64,000 nt of DNA from Trichoplax adhaerens (taxonomy: Eukaryota > Placozoa > Uniplacotomia > Trichoplacea > Trichoplacidae). The translations under genes and the position numbers were made by a program. The stretch's first letter is position 1. Every line of letters starts with the position of its first letter. The stretch is from contig NW_002060949.1 in the NCBI RefSeq assembly GCF_000150275.1, positions 2,539,836 to 2,603,835 of the forward strand, given 5' to 3'. Under the pieces are notes generated by a model, which was not told where the DNA came from, did no database searches, and saw only the letters and a program-made list of their open reading frames with translations. This document shows positions 26,401-38,800 of this stretch, piece after piece.

Positions 26401-29400
26401 GCTATGATGAAAAACGAACAAGATACCCTAAACAACATAGATAACTTTAATTGATGTATAGTGCAATTCCAGTATGGATTTAATTTAAGCCAACTTGTAT
26501 GGTAAGTATTTCGGCTACTCGCTTCGTTATGCAACATCCGAGTCGCATAATTGTAGGAAAACATACGAAAGCACAGCCACAGTATTGGAACCTACGGCAA
26601 AGTCTAGCAGATAGATGGACTCTACCCTTTAGTCTCTACGGGATTTCTAGTCTTAGACTGTGGTCAAAGACTAGCTTCAGACAACTCAAATATAGAATTA
26701 GCTGGGTTCGATGTCCAATCACTCGCAGTATATGCATTTATGCATACTATAAAATAATGATTCAGGACGCCTGATATCTACATTATCTTCCGGCATGCAA
26801 TTAAATTTCGAGGTATATTGTATTTACATAGTTCACATAGTGAACTTAGCACTAGAAAGTAGATAAAGTGAACTATATCCTTACCCTACAGGAGTTGATA
26901 CACCATGCTAATTACGTTTAGGTATACTATTGAATCTTGCAGTATGCGTATATTGCAATTGCTTAATTATTGTAGTAAACTCAAGATACTTGAATTAATA
27001 CACGAACCAAAAAACCATATCGACAATTTTCCTAATAGTTGTTAGATTGCATATAGATCTACTAGATTTGCATATCAACTCTTTTCCTAAACGAATTATT
27101 TCCTTTGCACATTACTCGTAACTATTGTTCTAATATGTCATAACTGGTATAATTACGTAAGTGGCGATTAAGCGGCTAATTCCTAAAATAGTTTTATGAA
27201 TTTATATGATTGTACGCTACTATTTTCATAAATTTCTTGCACTATGAGCTCTGTACAGAGATCATCTGTCTGGACAGCAGTGGTCCAGCTACTAGTTTAA
27301 GCGTAAGCAAAAGCCTTTCTTTATTTTATGAGATGCAAAATCATGCTAGTGATATTTTAAAATATACTGTAACCTTTCATGCTTCGCTTAATAATTTCGT
27401 CACGTAGTGTGCAGATTATACCCTTTTTTCTACGACACATGTGGCGTGCAAATTATTACAGTCTTCCGGCCTAGCCTTCTAGATTAATAAAGGCTAGCGT
27501 ATAATTTGTGCACACCTGGTAAATATTTATTGTTATACTGCACATATTTTGTACTTTTAAAATTAATTATATATTATTTCTAAGGCAATAATACAACTGG
27601 TAATGCGATCTGTATCCGTATCTGAACTATTTGATATTGGTTTATAGAATTTGTCCCAATTTATTTCCTTCTATAGATTAGGTCTACTATGGGTAATTTA
27701 TACAAGTATTTACGGAAAATGACACTAAAAACTATTCCAGTGTGGAATTTTCATAACAATTTTAGATAAATTTGATACGATTTGGTACTGTACCACAATT
27801 TGTCGAGTTATTTGTCAAATAATTCTGCTATACATCCCGTAGGATTATTTTCATTTTACAGTTGTTAAAATTACGATGAATGTCATCATCTTGCGGAAAT
27901 TAAATATCCGGCAAAAGTTAAATCTATTCATGAATTAATTATTATGCGAAGATAGAGTTTATTAAATCGTATCTGTAAATTATGATGAGTTCCATATTTG
28001 ATTATAAATTTGACAAGATTAAGTCGCTAATATTAATGCTAAGGTTAAATTTCTATGAGAATAGTTTTTGAGGCTGCTCTTTAGCTATAATGCAAAGGAA
28101 ATAAAACTGCAATTCTAGGTGGATTATCCGGCCACATAGTAATCTTTAATAATTCTATATGTAATTATGATTTATTAAAAGTAGGAATACATTACTTCTA
28201 AACTAGCATGACCGAGAGTCATTTTACTAGTCAGGGTTTTATTGCATTACACCATGTGTCTACAAGGCACGAATAAACACCGTAGGAGACAGGAAAATAA
28301 TTTATGCATTGTTAGGCATACATTCTTTGAATGCTTGCATACTTGTGTATATCTCTAAGCCATTTCTATTGATTACAGGTACCTGGTACTTTCTTCAAAT
28401 TTATTTTTACGAGTATGCGTAATATCTAGCCTTAAATCATCTTATTTCTTTAGCTCGACAATTTTTACCACAAAAGTAATCATTTTAGAATGTTATTACC
28501 TAATGAAATCCGCTTCAGAATTACTTAAATAAATTTAAACAGCGCAGTCATAACAAGGATAGCTTATAAAAATTTATAGTACTAAACTCTATGAGGGAAT
28601 GTAAATGAATAAAGTAGTTGAAAAGGTTATTAGCTACATTGCTAGCTCTTGCACACATTTGACCCTCAAAGGACACTACATCAAGTTTAGGTATACGAGT
28701 ATAATTAATAAGTTGCATACTATTTGTCTAGTCAGCTGGTGGATGTTGCAATAAATTGTAATAGTAATAAAGAAACCATATCATTTAATTATGTCTCACT
28801 GCAGTCGCCTGCAGTCTGGCAGCTGTATAAGATTAATTATTTTGTTATCGAAGAAATAAAACTAATTAATGGAAGATAATACTAAAGCATAGCAATTATA
28901 ATAGAAGGCCAATGTATTCGATCACAAAGGACACTGGAATATATTCATGAAAGTACGTTCCAGTTGAGCACGGAATTAGACTGTAGAGTTATAGCACCAT
29001 TAGATGCATTAGCTTCGGACGTGGTAGATGCATGGGTAGTGGCAAGCAATTTAAAATTAAAAACTACGGGGAATCGATGGAATAATGATTAAGATTGAAA
29101 AGTACTGATAATTGTACAGTTTTTCTACTAATTAGCTAATGATATGACGCATTGCCGCATACATACCCTAGCATGACAAAAACAACGTATTGTAGAAAGG
29201 AAAGATATGAGATTATAACTACACCTGTACAGCATCATGTCAACGAGTCTTTACAACATAATTCGACATAGACGTAAAGCACGATCCTGCATGGCCAACT
29301 AATACGTGTGCAAGGTAAGGGTATTGCCGTAAGGCATGCAAACATATAGTTCGTTTTTGTTTTTCTACTATCACATTTAAAATAGCTCGACTTTGGCTAC

Positions 29401-30191
29401 GTCTGTTATTTAAGTTTTGAAGAAACGAAGGAGACAATATAGCGTTCACGTCTTAAGTACTACAATAGCTATTATGCAATATGCAGTAATTAATCAATTA
29501 TTATTGTCAAGATACAGACAGGCTTTTAAGTCGTCATAGTAACTTTTGTCATTAACGGATGCAGTAATAATAAATTAGCGAATTAATTAATATAAGACAT
29601 ATTATCACTTGGCATCAGCTGTCTTGAGTCATCCTGCAAATTGATGGAAACTTATTAAGGTCTTTATTGTGTTGCACAGCTGATTTATGATGAGGCAACA
29701 GAATTATTGATTATGCTAGACCGTTGTCTGCATCACCTTTTCCATTATGATAGATATTTATTAGACGATATGAGGTAATAAAAGATAAAATAAATAATGA
29801 ACTATTTCAAATATGCTACGGTATGTAGTCTGTTTAGATATGATTATGAAAACAAGAGATAAAGTAATTTCCTAGGTGTAATACTGGACGTCGTTATTTC
29901 TATAACATGTTCCTAGTACAATATTTAATAATAAAAATTATTATATCTGCACCATCAACTCTTATGAAGATTCAACACATGAAATGTATGCCGGGTGCAT
30001 CTGCTTTGCTTGTGAAAACATCAGATGATCGAGCTTTCTTTATTATAGGTCGTGTTAGAAAATTAGGCATTAATTGCGATGATAAAGTATTTGAAAAAGC
30101 ATATATGGCATAGCGCCAATTAAAATGGTTGCATAATGCCACGTATTTCAACACTTACATCTTTAATATTAATTACTATAAGAAAGGAACA

Positions 30192-30222
30192 TATAAAGTA
30201 TACGTATAGTGTATACTTTATA
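30192..30222. repeat. 12-base perfect hairpin
   Basis: TATAAAGTATAC (30192-30203) pairs exactly with 30211-30222 around a 7-base loop. It lies in non-coding sequence beyond the 3' end of the P-Rex gene. No function can be assigned. Confidence 0.8.
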
Positions 30223-32109
30223 AAATCAAGCATTAAAGCAGATAAATTTAGCTCTTTCATGATTCGTAGCTGAAATGTCTAAATCATCGACTATCTTAAT
30301 GTAAAGGAATTTAAATCTCATATAGAAGATGTAGTCAGCTAATACGGTACTCTGCGAGATATTCCGTACAAACATGCTAGTATCTGTAAAATATTCGTTA
30401 TCGAATTCGGTCATATAGAAGAGTAGAAACTTACAGAGTACACATGTTGGTTCTAAAATCTAGTGCTAAGATCAAATAGGTTTAGCGTTTGCATCGATAA
30501 TTATTAGATCGCTGTAGAGCGTTACGCATGGTAGTATTTGTCGATTTTTGATTCGAAAATGTAGAGATTTAGAAGATTAAGCGAGAAGAAACTTACAGCA
30601 TTTACATCTTCGTATGTTCAGTGCATAAAAACTAGTATCAGAATAAGCAAAACTAACACTTAGTACACTGTACGGCCGAAATTTTATGCTTGATTATCAA
30701 GGTGGATCATTCTAAATGTCATATACAGTACAGTAAGGTGTCAACTACGTATCTGCAGAGTAAACTATTAATGCAGGTCTGTATTGACATTTTTTTCGAC
30801 AATTTCACCATCAATACTTGATGAATCGTTCTAAATGTATTTAGATATGCTAAATATTGTGCTTTATAAGATAAATGCAGGCAAATCATTAAGTTTTGCC
30901 TACAGTTTATTTGGCATCATTCATTACTTAATTCAGAATTTAATATTAACTTACAAAGTATCTTGCCTGTATGTTAATCCTGACAGGCTGGATTCATAGC
31001 AATACTAAATATATCATAACCCACTATGCTCATGCTAGTGAATTAGCGCCCGAGGTTAGGTTTGATATATGATATAAAATTATGAGCTCATAGACCAAGT
31101 GTTTGTGCTTTAAAGGTCTTACTGCTCTCAACTGTGATTAAATATTCACACAGTAAAATGCATGAACAACAAATATGCCAGTCTATTATCCACCCTGTTA
31201 AAGAGGTAGTCGATTTTATATTATTTCTTATATTCAGGAAGGTAATTTTAAATAAGGCTAAACAAATTAGCTCCCAAAAATGTCAAGTTATAATTCGTAT
31301 CACTATTCAATTTATATAGTCTAAGATTAATGATAATGCTATAGATTACTATTTACGCTCTATATGTATAACCATAAACTTTTAAAATAGAAGTACATTT
31401 ACATGTAGAGTGATTTAATCTTCTGTCATTTATAGATCTTGGTTGACGTTTATCTGAATAATAATCATGAATATTAATATACTGTATTACGGAAATGCTA
31501 TGATTTTACAATCGAGAAGGTATCATACCTAAAAGAGAAACATTATAAATAACCAACTTATGACAAATTGCGAGTGCAAATAGTAAGTCAGGCGATTGAT
31601 TCTTATATTTCTTTATTTATCTCTTATCGAAAATTTTAAATATGACTAAGAGATAGTCAAAAGTAAGTAAAGCAACAGGTTGCTTTATTATATGAAAACA
31701 GTTTCCGCGCGAGGCAGAAATTATACTAAAAGTAGCGGAACAAACGCAAATAGTAGTTATTTACTACAAGCTCGTTAGTAACTGTAGAAGATTTATAACT
31801 TTTACAGTAAATCAGTAGTTATTATCAACAACTTAAAGCTATAAAATATTATGGAACAGATTGGTGATGGCTAATATTTTACGAATCACAATCATACTTA
31901 CAAAGATAACGATTTAACATATTAATTTAAATAAATTCTTTTGATGCAAACAAATATTACTGTATGTATCACTTTTCCATTCGCAAGAAATACGGTTATT
32001 GCTATTTAAAGGGCTAGATGCAATATATTCAGATAGTGCATACAGTATGTCAAAAAAGACATTTATGGATAACTTAACGTTTAACATACAAGTAAAAGAA
32101 GTATACGCG

Positions 32110-35100
32110 TTAGAGTAACCCATAGGAATTCCATTTGTTTAAAGCGATTTTACTCTAAGAGATAATTGTCCTTTGAAGTTGATAGTGGTATGTTTAAGTG
32201 AAGTTATACCGGTATAGTCTGTAGTAAAATAACGAAAGAATTATTATCGAATCACTTTTAGAGGGAAGAAGTAAAATTCGACGGATACTTTACTATTAAC
32301 AATCAACTCAAATATGTTTACCTTGGCAAATTAGAATCATTTCTCACTCTTGAACCACTCAGCATTTGAGAACTAGTACCCTAATAATTTAACAATATCG
32401 TCGATAATCATTAGATAATCTACGTAACGTACCGTACTCATTCGTCTTCCTTTATCGGAAGAAAAACTAATTAAGTAGCATCTTCTATAAGTTGCATGTC
32501 ATATAGATATAAATCTTACTCGATTTCGAAACGATTTAATAACATGATTTGTTAACTCTGGTGGAAGTTCATAGCTACGACATAGCAAATATGCTTGTTC
32601 CATTGTGATTGCTGCCAACGTTCTATAATGCATATCAAATTGCAGTAGTATTAGTATTATCTAAGTAAGTATACGATTAAATTAATTTCATTATTTTCTT
32701 GATATGCCTAAAGATACAGAAAGACTACCTTTCAGCTCCAGAGCGGCAACCAACAATTTGTATAGCTCCTATTCTAGCTGCCGCTTCTGATGAAAGTAAC
32801 AAGATGTTAGCGTTATCTTGTCCCATCGACGCATCCATGATGCACTTGTCTAGCAGTTTAATTAGCTTCTCAGCTGTATAAAGAGGACGATATAGCTGCA
32901 ATCATAAAATAACAGATTATATCTCTCACATGTATAATTTAAACCAAATCCGATTTTATACGACAGAATATATACACATCCTTACTCTATGAAAACAGAC
33001 AACTTGTGACGATCTTGGCAAATGTTTTGTATCAAATATGGCGTTTCTATAATTGAGATTATTAGTAATTTACATGATTTAAGCGAGGTTAAACATGATT
33101 AATCGGCGCTAAAAATAAAAGAAAATTACGATACGTAAACATAAACGATATCTCAACCTATAATACCACTTACTTAAATTTTCTATAATACTTGCGTAAC
33201 GACTTCAACGAGTCAGTATTAATTGCAGTTTGCATATGAATGGCTAAGGAGTTTTCCGGATCGGTTTTATCTTCAACTTTTTCTAATCCTATTTATGCGA
33301 AAATACCAGCATTTTAGTCTGGTATTTGGCAAATAGTACAAATTTACAATTGTAAAATACCATGCGTAAACAAAACCGGAGTAACTTGCACACTTTGGCC
33401 TCGCTGCAAAGCGTCTGGTAGCTTTTGGAATAAATTTTCGCCCAAGTTTATTATCACATCCAGGTCTGATCTATCTCCTTCAAATACCACTTGATATTCA
33501 TCAGCTACATTACAATATTAAATGAAGTAATTATTAGCGAAATAAAATACTCACGATATAATTAGTCATTTTGATGCTCTGAACAACAACATTTAGTATA
33601 AACTATTAAAAACTGTATCCTAAGATTAGGTGATACAAGTAGACAATTGTGGCATCTATGATATTATTTTATGTGTGCGTGCGTCTAGTAGCTTATGTCA
33701 TGTTCGATAAAATACTCATACATTTATATTTTCGGATTCTAAGTTCTGTATTTTAAATTTTAGTTTATGTAATGTATCTATTTTAGTGATACCTGTGTTG
33801 AACATACTATCGTCCAATAATTTAAATCGAATAGCAATTTTCGAAAGATCTTGAATAGCTACCGACATATCTTCTAGCATTGCAGTTTCACTGCCCTGTA
33901 AAAGAAAGATCTGTTGTAAGATCTTATTATAGTTCTCTGACACACAAAATTTATCCCTTAACTTACTGTTCGTGATGATAATAAAGCTTGAAAGTAGACT
34001 AGTAGTCCAATTTTACTAAGTTGCTGTAACCATTTCGCACTAGTAGCTTCGCTGTCGGTAGTGTATTCTTGCAAGTTATTATATATATCGTGGATAGCAG
34101 AGTATAATTGCGAAATGAATGTAGATAATACAGCCGTTAAAGCTTGACTGAAAACCGCATCGCGTCTCTCGACACATTTTGTATCTAAAGTTATATGCAG
34201 AGCGGGTAGAGTTAATATAAGAATGCTATGAAGACAAAATTCAAATTTATCTTAAGATATAATTATAGCTTACTTTCATCGCTAAAGATGGTCATAAGTA
34301 ATCGTAATCGAACCTCTGTTAAAATAGCGGTTAAAAAAATACCGTTGGAAGATAAGTATATTTATCATTCCTTATTTTAAGTACGTAGCGACGTTAATAA
34401 ACACTTTAATTTTTAGTTCATATAAAGATTTAGATATGAGTGAATGAATTCGTTTGTATTCTGCTATCGCTACAGTTTAAGTATTTAATGATATGCACCT
34501 CTTAGAGATTGCTTAAGCTTCTCTACTTTCTTATTAAAAGTCTCTATACAGTTGAAATTTTCTTCGGTATCTTTATCAACTTGGTTAAGTAAAGCGATTA
34601 ATTCCGTACTAATGGTAGTGAAGTCCCTATTAACCTCTAAAATGATGTCCAGAAAAAATGTTAAAAGTAGATATGCTTCTATTAAGGGATAATGATAAAT
34701 TATGATACATCTAATGAAATGAAGTAAGAACTTAGTGTCGTTTTGATGCTCTTAGTTGTAAGATTGATATGATTTAATAAACTGGCATTTCCTTGTTATC
34801 CTTATAACTATTGTAATTTACCTGACAGCAGTAAAGGTCGATTAGATTCGGTTTGCTGAAAGATTAGTTTAATATGATTTGACGATACAATAGCATTTAA
34901 CTTCTCTATCATATCCATAAACGAATTGCACTTATTTCTTTCTTTTAAACCGTTATTGTCTGCGTTATCCATTTCATTGAGAAAAATCCTTATTTGGTTC
35001 AGCATATGGCGACACTTAGCAACAAAATCTTGCTTGCCACGTAATAAGCGCTAAGAAATAGTCGTACATCAATTATGCGACTTAATACAGATTATGAAAT

Positions 35101-35868
35101 TTCGGATTTTACCTTTAAGCCGCCTGCATGGAATCCTTGCATAACACCTGATGGAATGGCCATCCCAGTCTTGGAATGGATTGTTCGAGTAACTAGCAGT
35201 CCATCAACTGCAAAATTAGCAGTAAGATAATAGAAATTTAGGGAGTACTTATGCAATGAAATTTTAACTATTAGGTTAATGAATAGTTTTATCAGGGCAA
35301 TGTTAACAGATGCTGTAAGCCATACTATGAAATAATTTGGAATTAATGCACTGCTATTGCTATCAAGAATACAGATAACTGTGTAATGGATCAAAATTAC
35401 CTGGATAAGTAAATTCTTTCAAATGGAGATAATCGATATCTTCCCCATTATGCGTTTCCGGTACTAATGACGGCCGGTAATTCGTAGAGCAGTAAACTTC
35501 CAGTTCATGCAAATAGCAACGCAGTGGACAGAAAGGATACCGAGCAATCAGATTATTATTCTCTTGTTTGGCTTCTCCTTGGCATTTAATGCAATTTAAC
35601 GAGCTAGCAGACTACCATAAATATAGCGCAATGATTATAACGTAGTCAGAATTCTATGTACAATAATAATTTTAATTCAAGATATTATTATGTGATGTAC
35701 TGTAAAGTTAAGCACCTCCCGATAATTATCAATCCGTTCTTTGATAGTAGAGAGGAAATTTGTATAGCTGTTAGCCCATGATTTTGACCTTTTCATTTGG
35801 TCACCGATTGGACTACTACTCTTAGAGGGTATAGTTTCTGCGTTACTAACACCAAGAAGTTTAGCAGC
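32110..35868 (-). other. P-Rex exons 21-36: IP4P-like C-terminal region
   Basis: Exons: 35716-35868, 35401-35611, 35113-35207, 34822-35050, 34499-34636, 34274-34315, 33967-34184, 33722-33895, [33637-33655 proposed], 33361-33504, 33174-33288, 32986-33046, 32729-32895, 32520-32622, 32322-32380, 32110-32152. The region is similar to inositol polyphosphate 4-phosphatases and to the P-Rex tail (ERRDAVFSQALTAV, LQQLSKIGLLVYFQ, VIINLGENLFQKLP). A CX5R motif CRSGAER (C1472-R1478) spans the 32729/32622 junction and is followed by TLAAITMEQ, as in INPP4 CKSAKDRTSMSVTLEQ. A cysteine set, C947-x2-C950-x17-C968-x3-C972, could bind zinc. In vertebrate P-Rex this part binds G-beta-gamma and has no demonstrated phosphatase activity. 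Confidence 0.85.
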
Positions 35869-38800
35869 CTGTATATATACGTGAGATAATTTGGGTTACC
35901 TATCGTAATGAAACGTATAAAATTGTAACACCTAAATTTCAACAACTGCTTGTCATTGCCTTGCTCATCTGTAGTACTTGATCCGGGAAAGCGGATGAAA
36001 ATTCCATCTCAGGCGATGCTTTCTTTTTGGTTTTACTGAAGGACTTTAAAAGTTTTCGTCGTATTCCACTTTTTTCTTTATTAACCATTTCATCTGCTCC
36101 TAACAATTTCATTGCCTATACATGTAAATTAGAAAATAAAGTTATGACATCATTTTATTTCGTAAAAAGATCTCCAGAGAATTTACATGGTCTCTATTAA
36201 AAGGACTTTTGGACACCGCATATAGAGGATGTACAGCTGTGTATAACTTGGGTAGACTGTGTATAATATATATTTGAGAATATAATGACTGTAGTGAAAT
36301 TATAATATTCATAATATTATTCAAAAGCTTCTTTCACCTTCAACTGCTGTCGAGCTAAATCAGATTTACTGGAGTCTTCACTAGTAGAGACATCATCTTC
36401 TTTGTCATTTGGAGTAATAAATTCAACCTCAATTGATTCCAACTCTTGCAGTAAGCGCTCATCAATATAACTAAAATGATAATACAACTGAAGAAATGCA
36501 GTAAATTAAGTAAAATGCGACTGTTAGTTTCTCAAGTTATGACTTTCACAACGACACTACGATGCAACTTCCTAACCCTAACCTCAATCCTAATGGGGAG
36601 GCTTAGAATTTAGGTAGGAATGAAACAAAAACACTGATGTACAAATACTACATTAAATATAATTTTGCATTTTAGTAGTACATGATTTTTCATACTTCAG
36701 CTGGTACTGATGTAGTTAAATCACTTTCGGTTACTCTTTCTTGAAGTTGACAAGGCTTCTTGTCAATTGTTAAGTATTCGTAATTAGTAGATATTTCCGT
36801 AGACAGACTAACGACACTTGATATATCAGAATCAGAACTGAATATGCTATGATGGCGTTCTCGTGAATAGCCACTATCTTTAAGGCTTGCTTCATCACCA
36901 AGACTTTCAGCTGTATTTTCTATCAAACTGCTATAAGATCCACTGCTTATGCTACTAACTCGGCGGTAAAATTGCCTTGGCATACTGTTGCCGGTACTCG
37001 TAGATTCAAAGCGATCTCTACTCTCCCTATCGTAAGGCATTAAGACAATAGAACATATTAAGCTAATGAGTTAGTGAAGACTTATTTTACTGAGTGAACT
37101 TCCTCAGTTACTTATTTTACAGGAATTAATACTCTACTAATAAGCTTAACAAGATAGAATTTGTCTGTCAGTATGTTATTAACATGTAGAATTTACATGT
37201 AATGAAGTATTTTAGATTGATGTATATTGCATTCATCTGCTACATGTTGAGTTATGAATTATAAATTTGTAACTTTATTACTTGTATGATTCATCATCAA
37301 CTTGATCGATGTCATCAAAGTAAACAGAAGATGTATCAAAACCAGTATTGTCTTCACTTATTAAACTTGTTAAGGATCGAGTTCTAAGTAATTCCGGATG
37401 TTCACTATTAAGATGAGTTGGGACTGGAATTGTTTCAACTAGGTATGTACAGATATACAGATAAATAATTAACAAAACATATATTGAGAGTCTTCACATC
37501 AGATTAGTGTAGTAGATTAATTTAATTTTGATTTAATTTTGTATAAGCCATTCTTTATCGTATTTTACTACAATACCATCTTTCATTTCTAGTGAATCAT
37601 CGGACTCAGTGGGTGAATTCTGAAGGGATGGCGCTAATGAACGAGAAAAATAACTCTCTCGAGATGGTGATCTTGATGACAGTCTAGGAGAAGCTAGATG
37701 ATTGGAGTGCATTGGTATGGACAAAAAAGAATCCTTTTCCACGCTATTGGTATTGCCATAGCGATATAAAAAGAGGGGCAAAAAATATCATAATGAATAT
37801 TAGTTATCGAAATTAGTAGAGAATTAGTCTAGTTCCGTGCTATAAGAGTACCTATAATCTTCAACAGGGATTATGCTTTGCAATAGGGTAATTTCATCAA
37901 TGATTTTAAATTTAGCGTCGTTGTCAGTCGGAGAAACATTACCACTCTCTCTATAACCAATCTCATCGGTATGGAAACGATATAATTGGTTGGAATCTTT
38001 AAATTGGCCACGATCGTTGACTATCAAGCCAAATTACGACACATATAAACCTCAGTACAGAACATGTAATTTGATAAACTTAATAAAATTGAAATGCTAC
38101 CCCTACCATGTCGGAGATATTTCGTTTCGCACAACAACTGGCCTAATACACACCCTTCTTCCCTTGTGTCAACGTCGCCCTAGGAAATTTAATGTAATAT
38201 TAGTTCTCAGAAATCAAAATTCTCATAAGGGATTATGCCCTAAGCAGCTACTTTGCAGTAGTTTATAGTCCGATTTATATTTATATACACGTTCACGGGT
38301 GGAATACGCAAGCAGGATACGGTACAATAGATAATCTTGTTGGCTATTTCTCATATTACTTGCGCTAAAAATGCTTACTTGTTCTATTAGCCAATTAACT
38401 AACTTAATACCGGTCACAGATTGAGGGAAAACCTTCAGTTTATCCTTGTAATTTCTAAATCATTGAAATATGTAGTTACGTTATAACAAATTACGAGAAT
38501 CGTCTTACACTATTGATTTAGCGAATGAATTATTGTGATTCATAGACAAAATCACTATTATTGCTACTTACTTCAATGTAGGCTTAAGCATCCCATGTAA
38601 GCGAAAGTATATTAATGCAGACTGGATATGATAAAGCAATTAATTATGAGCGTAAATGAACATTCACTTTTTTAGAAGTACTATCGCAATAACTATTTAT
38701 TTAAGCTTTGAACATGTTGCTAACAATGGATAAGGCATCCAACGGTGCGGTAGCATCTTCATATGTGCCATCATCATAGCGGAATCGATACCAATAATCA

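Larger units (their letters stand above)
17986..32109. other. 14 kb without a recognisable gene
   Basis: No frame matches a known family and no exon chain could be built. The longest open frames (for example 91 codons at 26499-26774) have no recognisable motif. It contains a TA run, an ATT run, perfect hairpins at 23463-23499 and 30192-30222, and smaller palindromes (21377-21402, 23701-23720, 26830-26846). The right-hand end would hold the P-Rex 3' UTR; a minus-strand AATAAA lies at 31612-31617. Confidence 0.5.

Noticed and set aside
26700-26715. GGTTCGATGTCC resembling a tRNA B box
   Set aside because: No A box, acceptor stem or anticodon arm can be folded around it.
26499-26774. 91-codon + open frame
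   Set aside because: Longest open frame in the 18-32 kb stretch, but no recognisable motif, no splice partners and composition expected of chance.
29907-30113. 68-codon + frame
   Set aside because: No recognisable family and an equally long minus frame over the same DNA; cannot be supported as a gene.
30226-30414. 62-codon minus frame with protein-like composition
   Set aside because: No known family, no confirmed neighbouring exons; mentioned only with the hairpin finding.
33515-33560. 24-base candidate P-Rex microexon (SIKMTNYI)
   Set aside because: Good GT-AG borders, but its length is a multiple of three and does not repair the phase problem at this junction.
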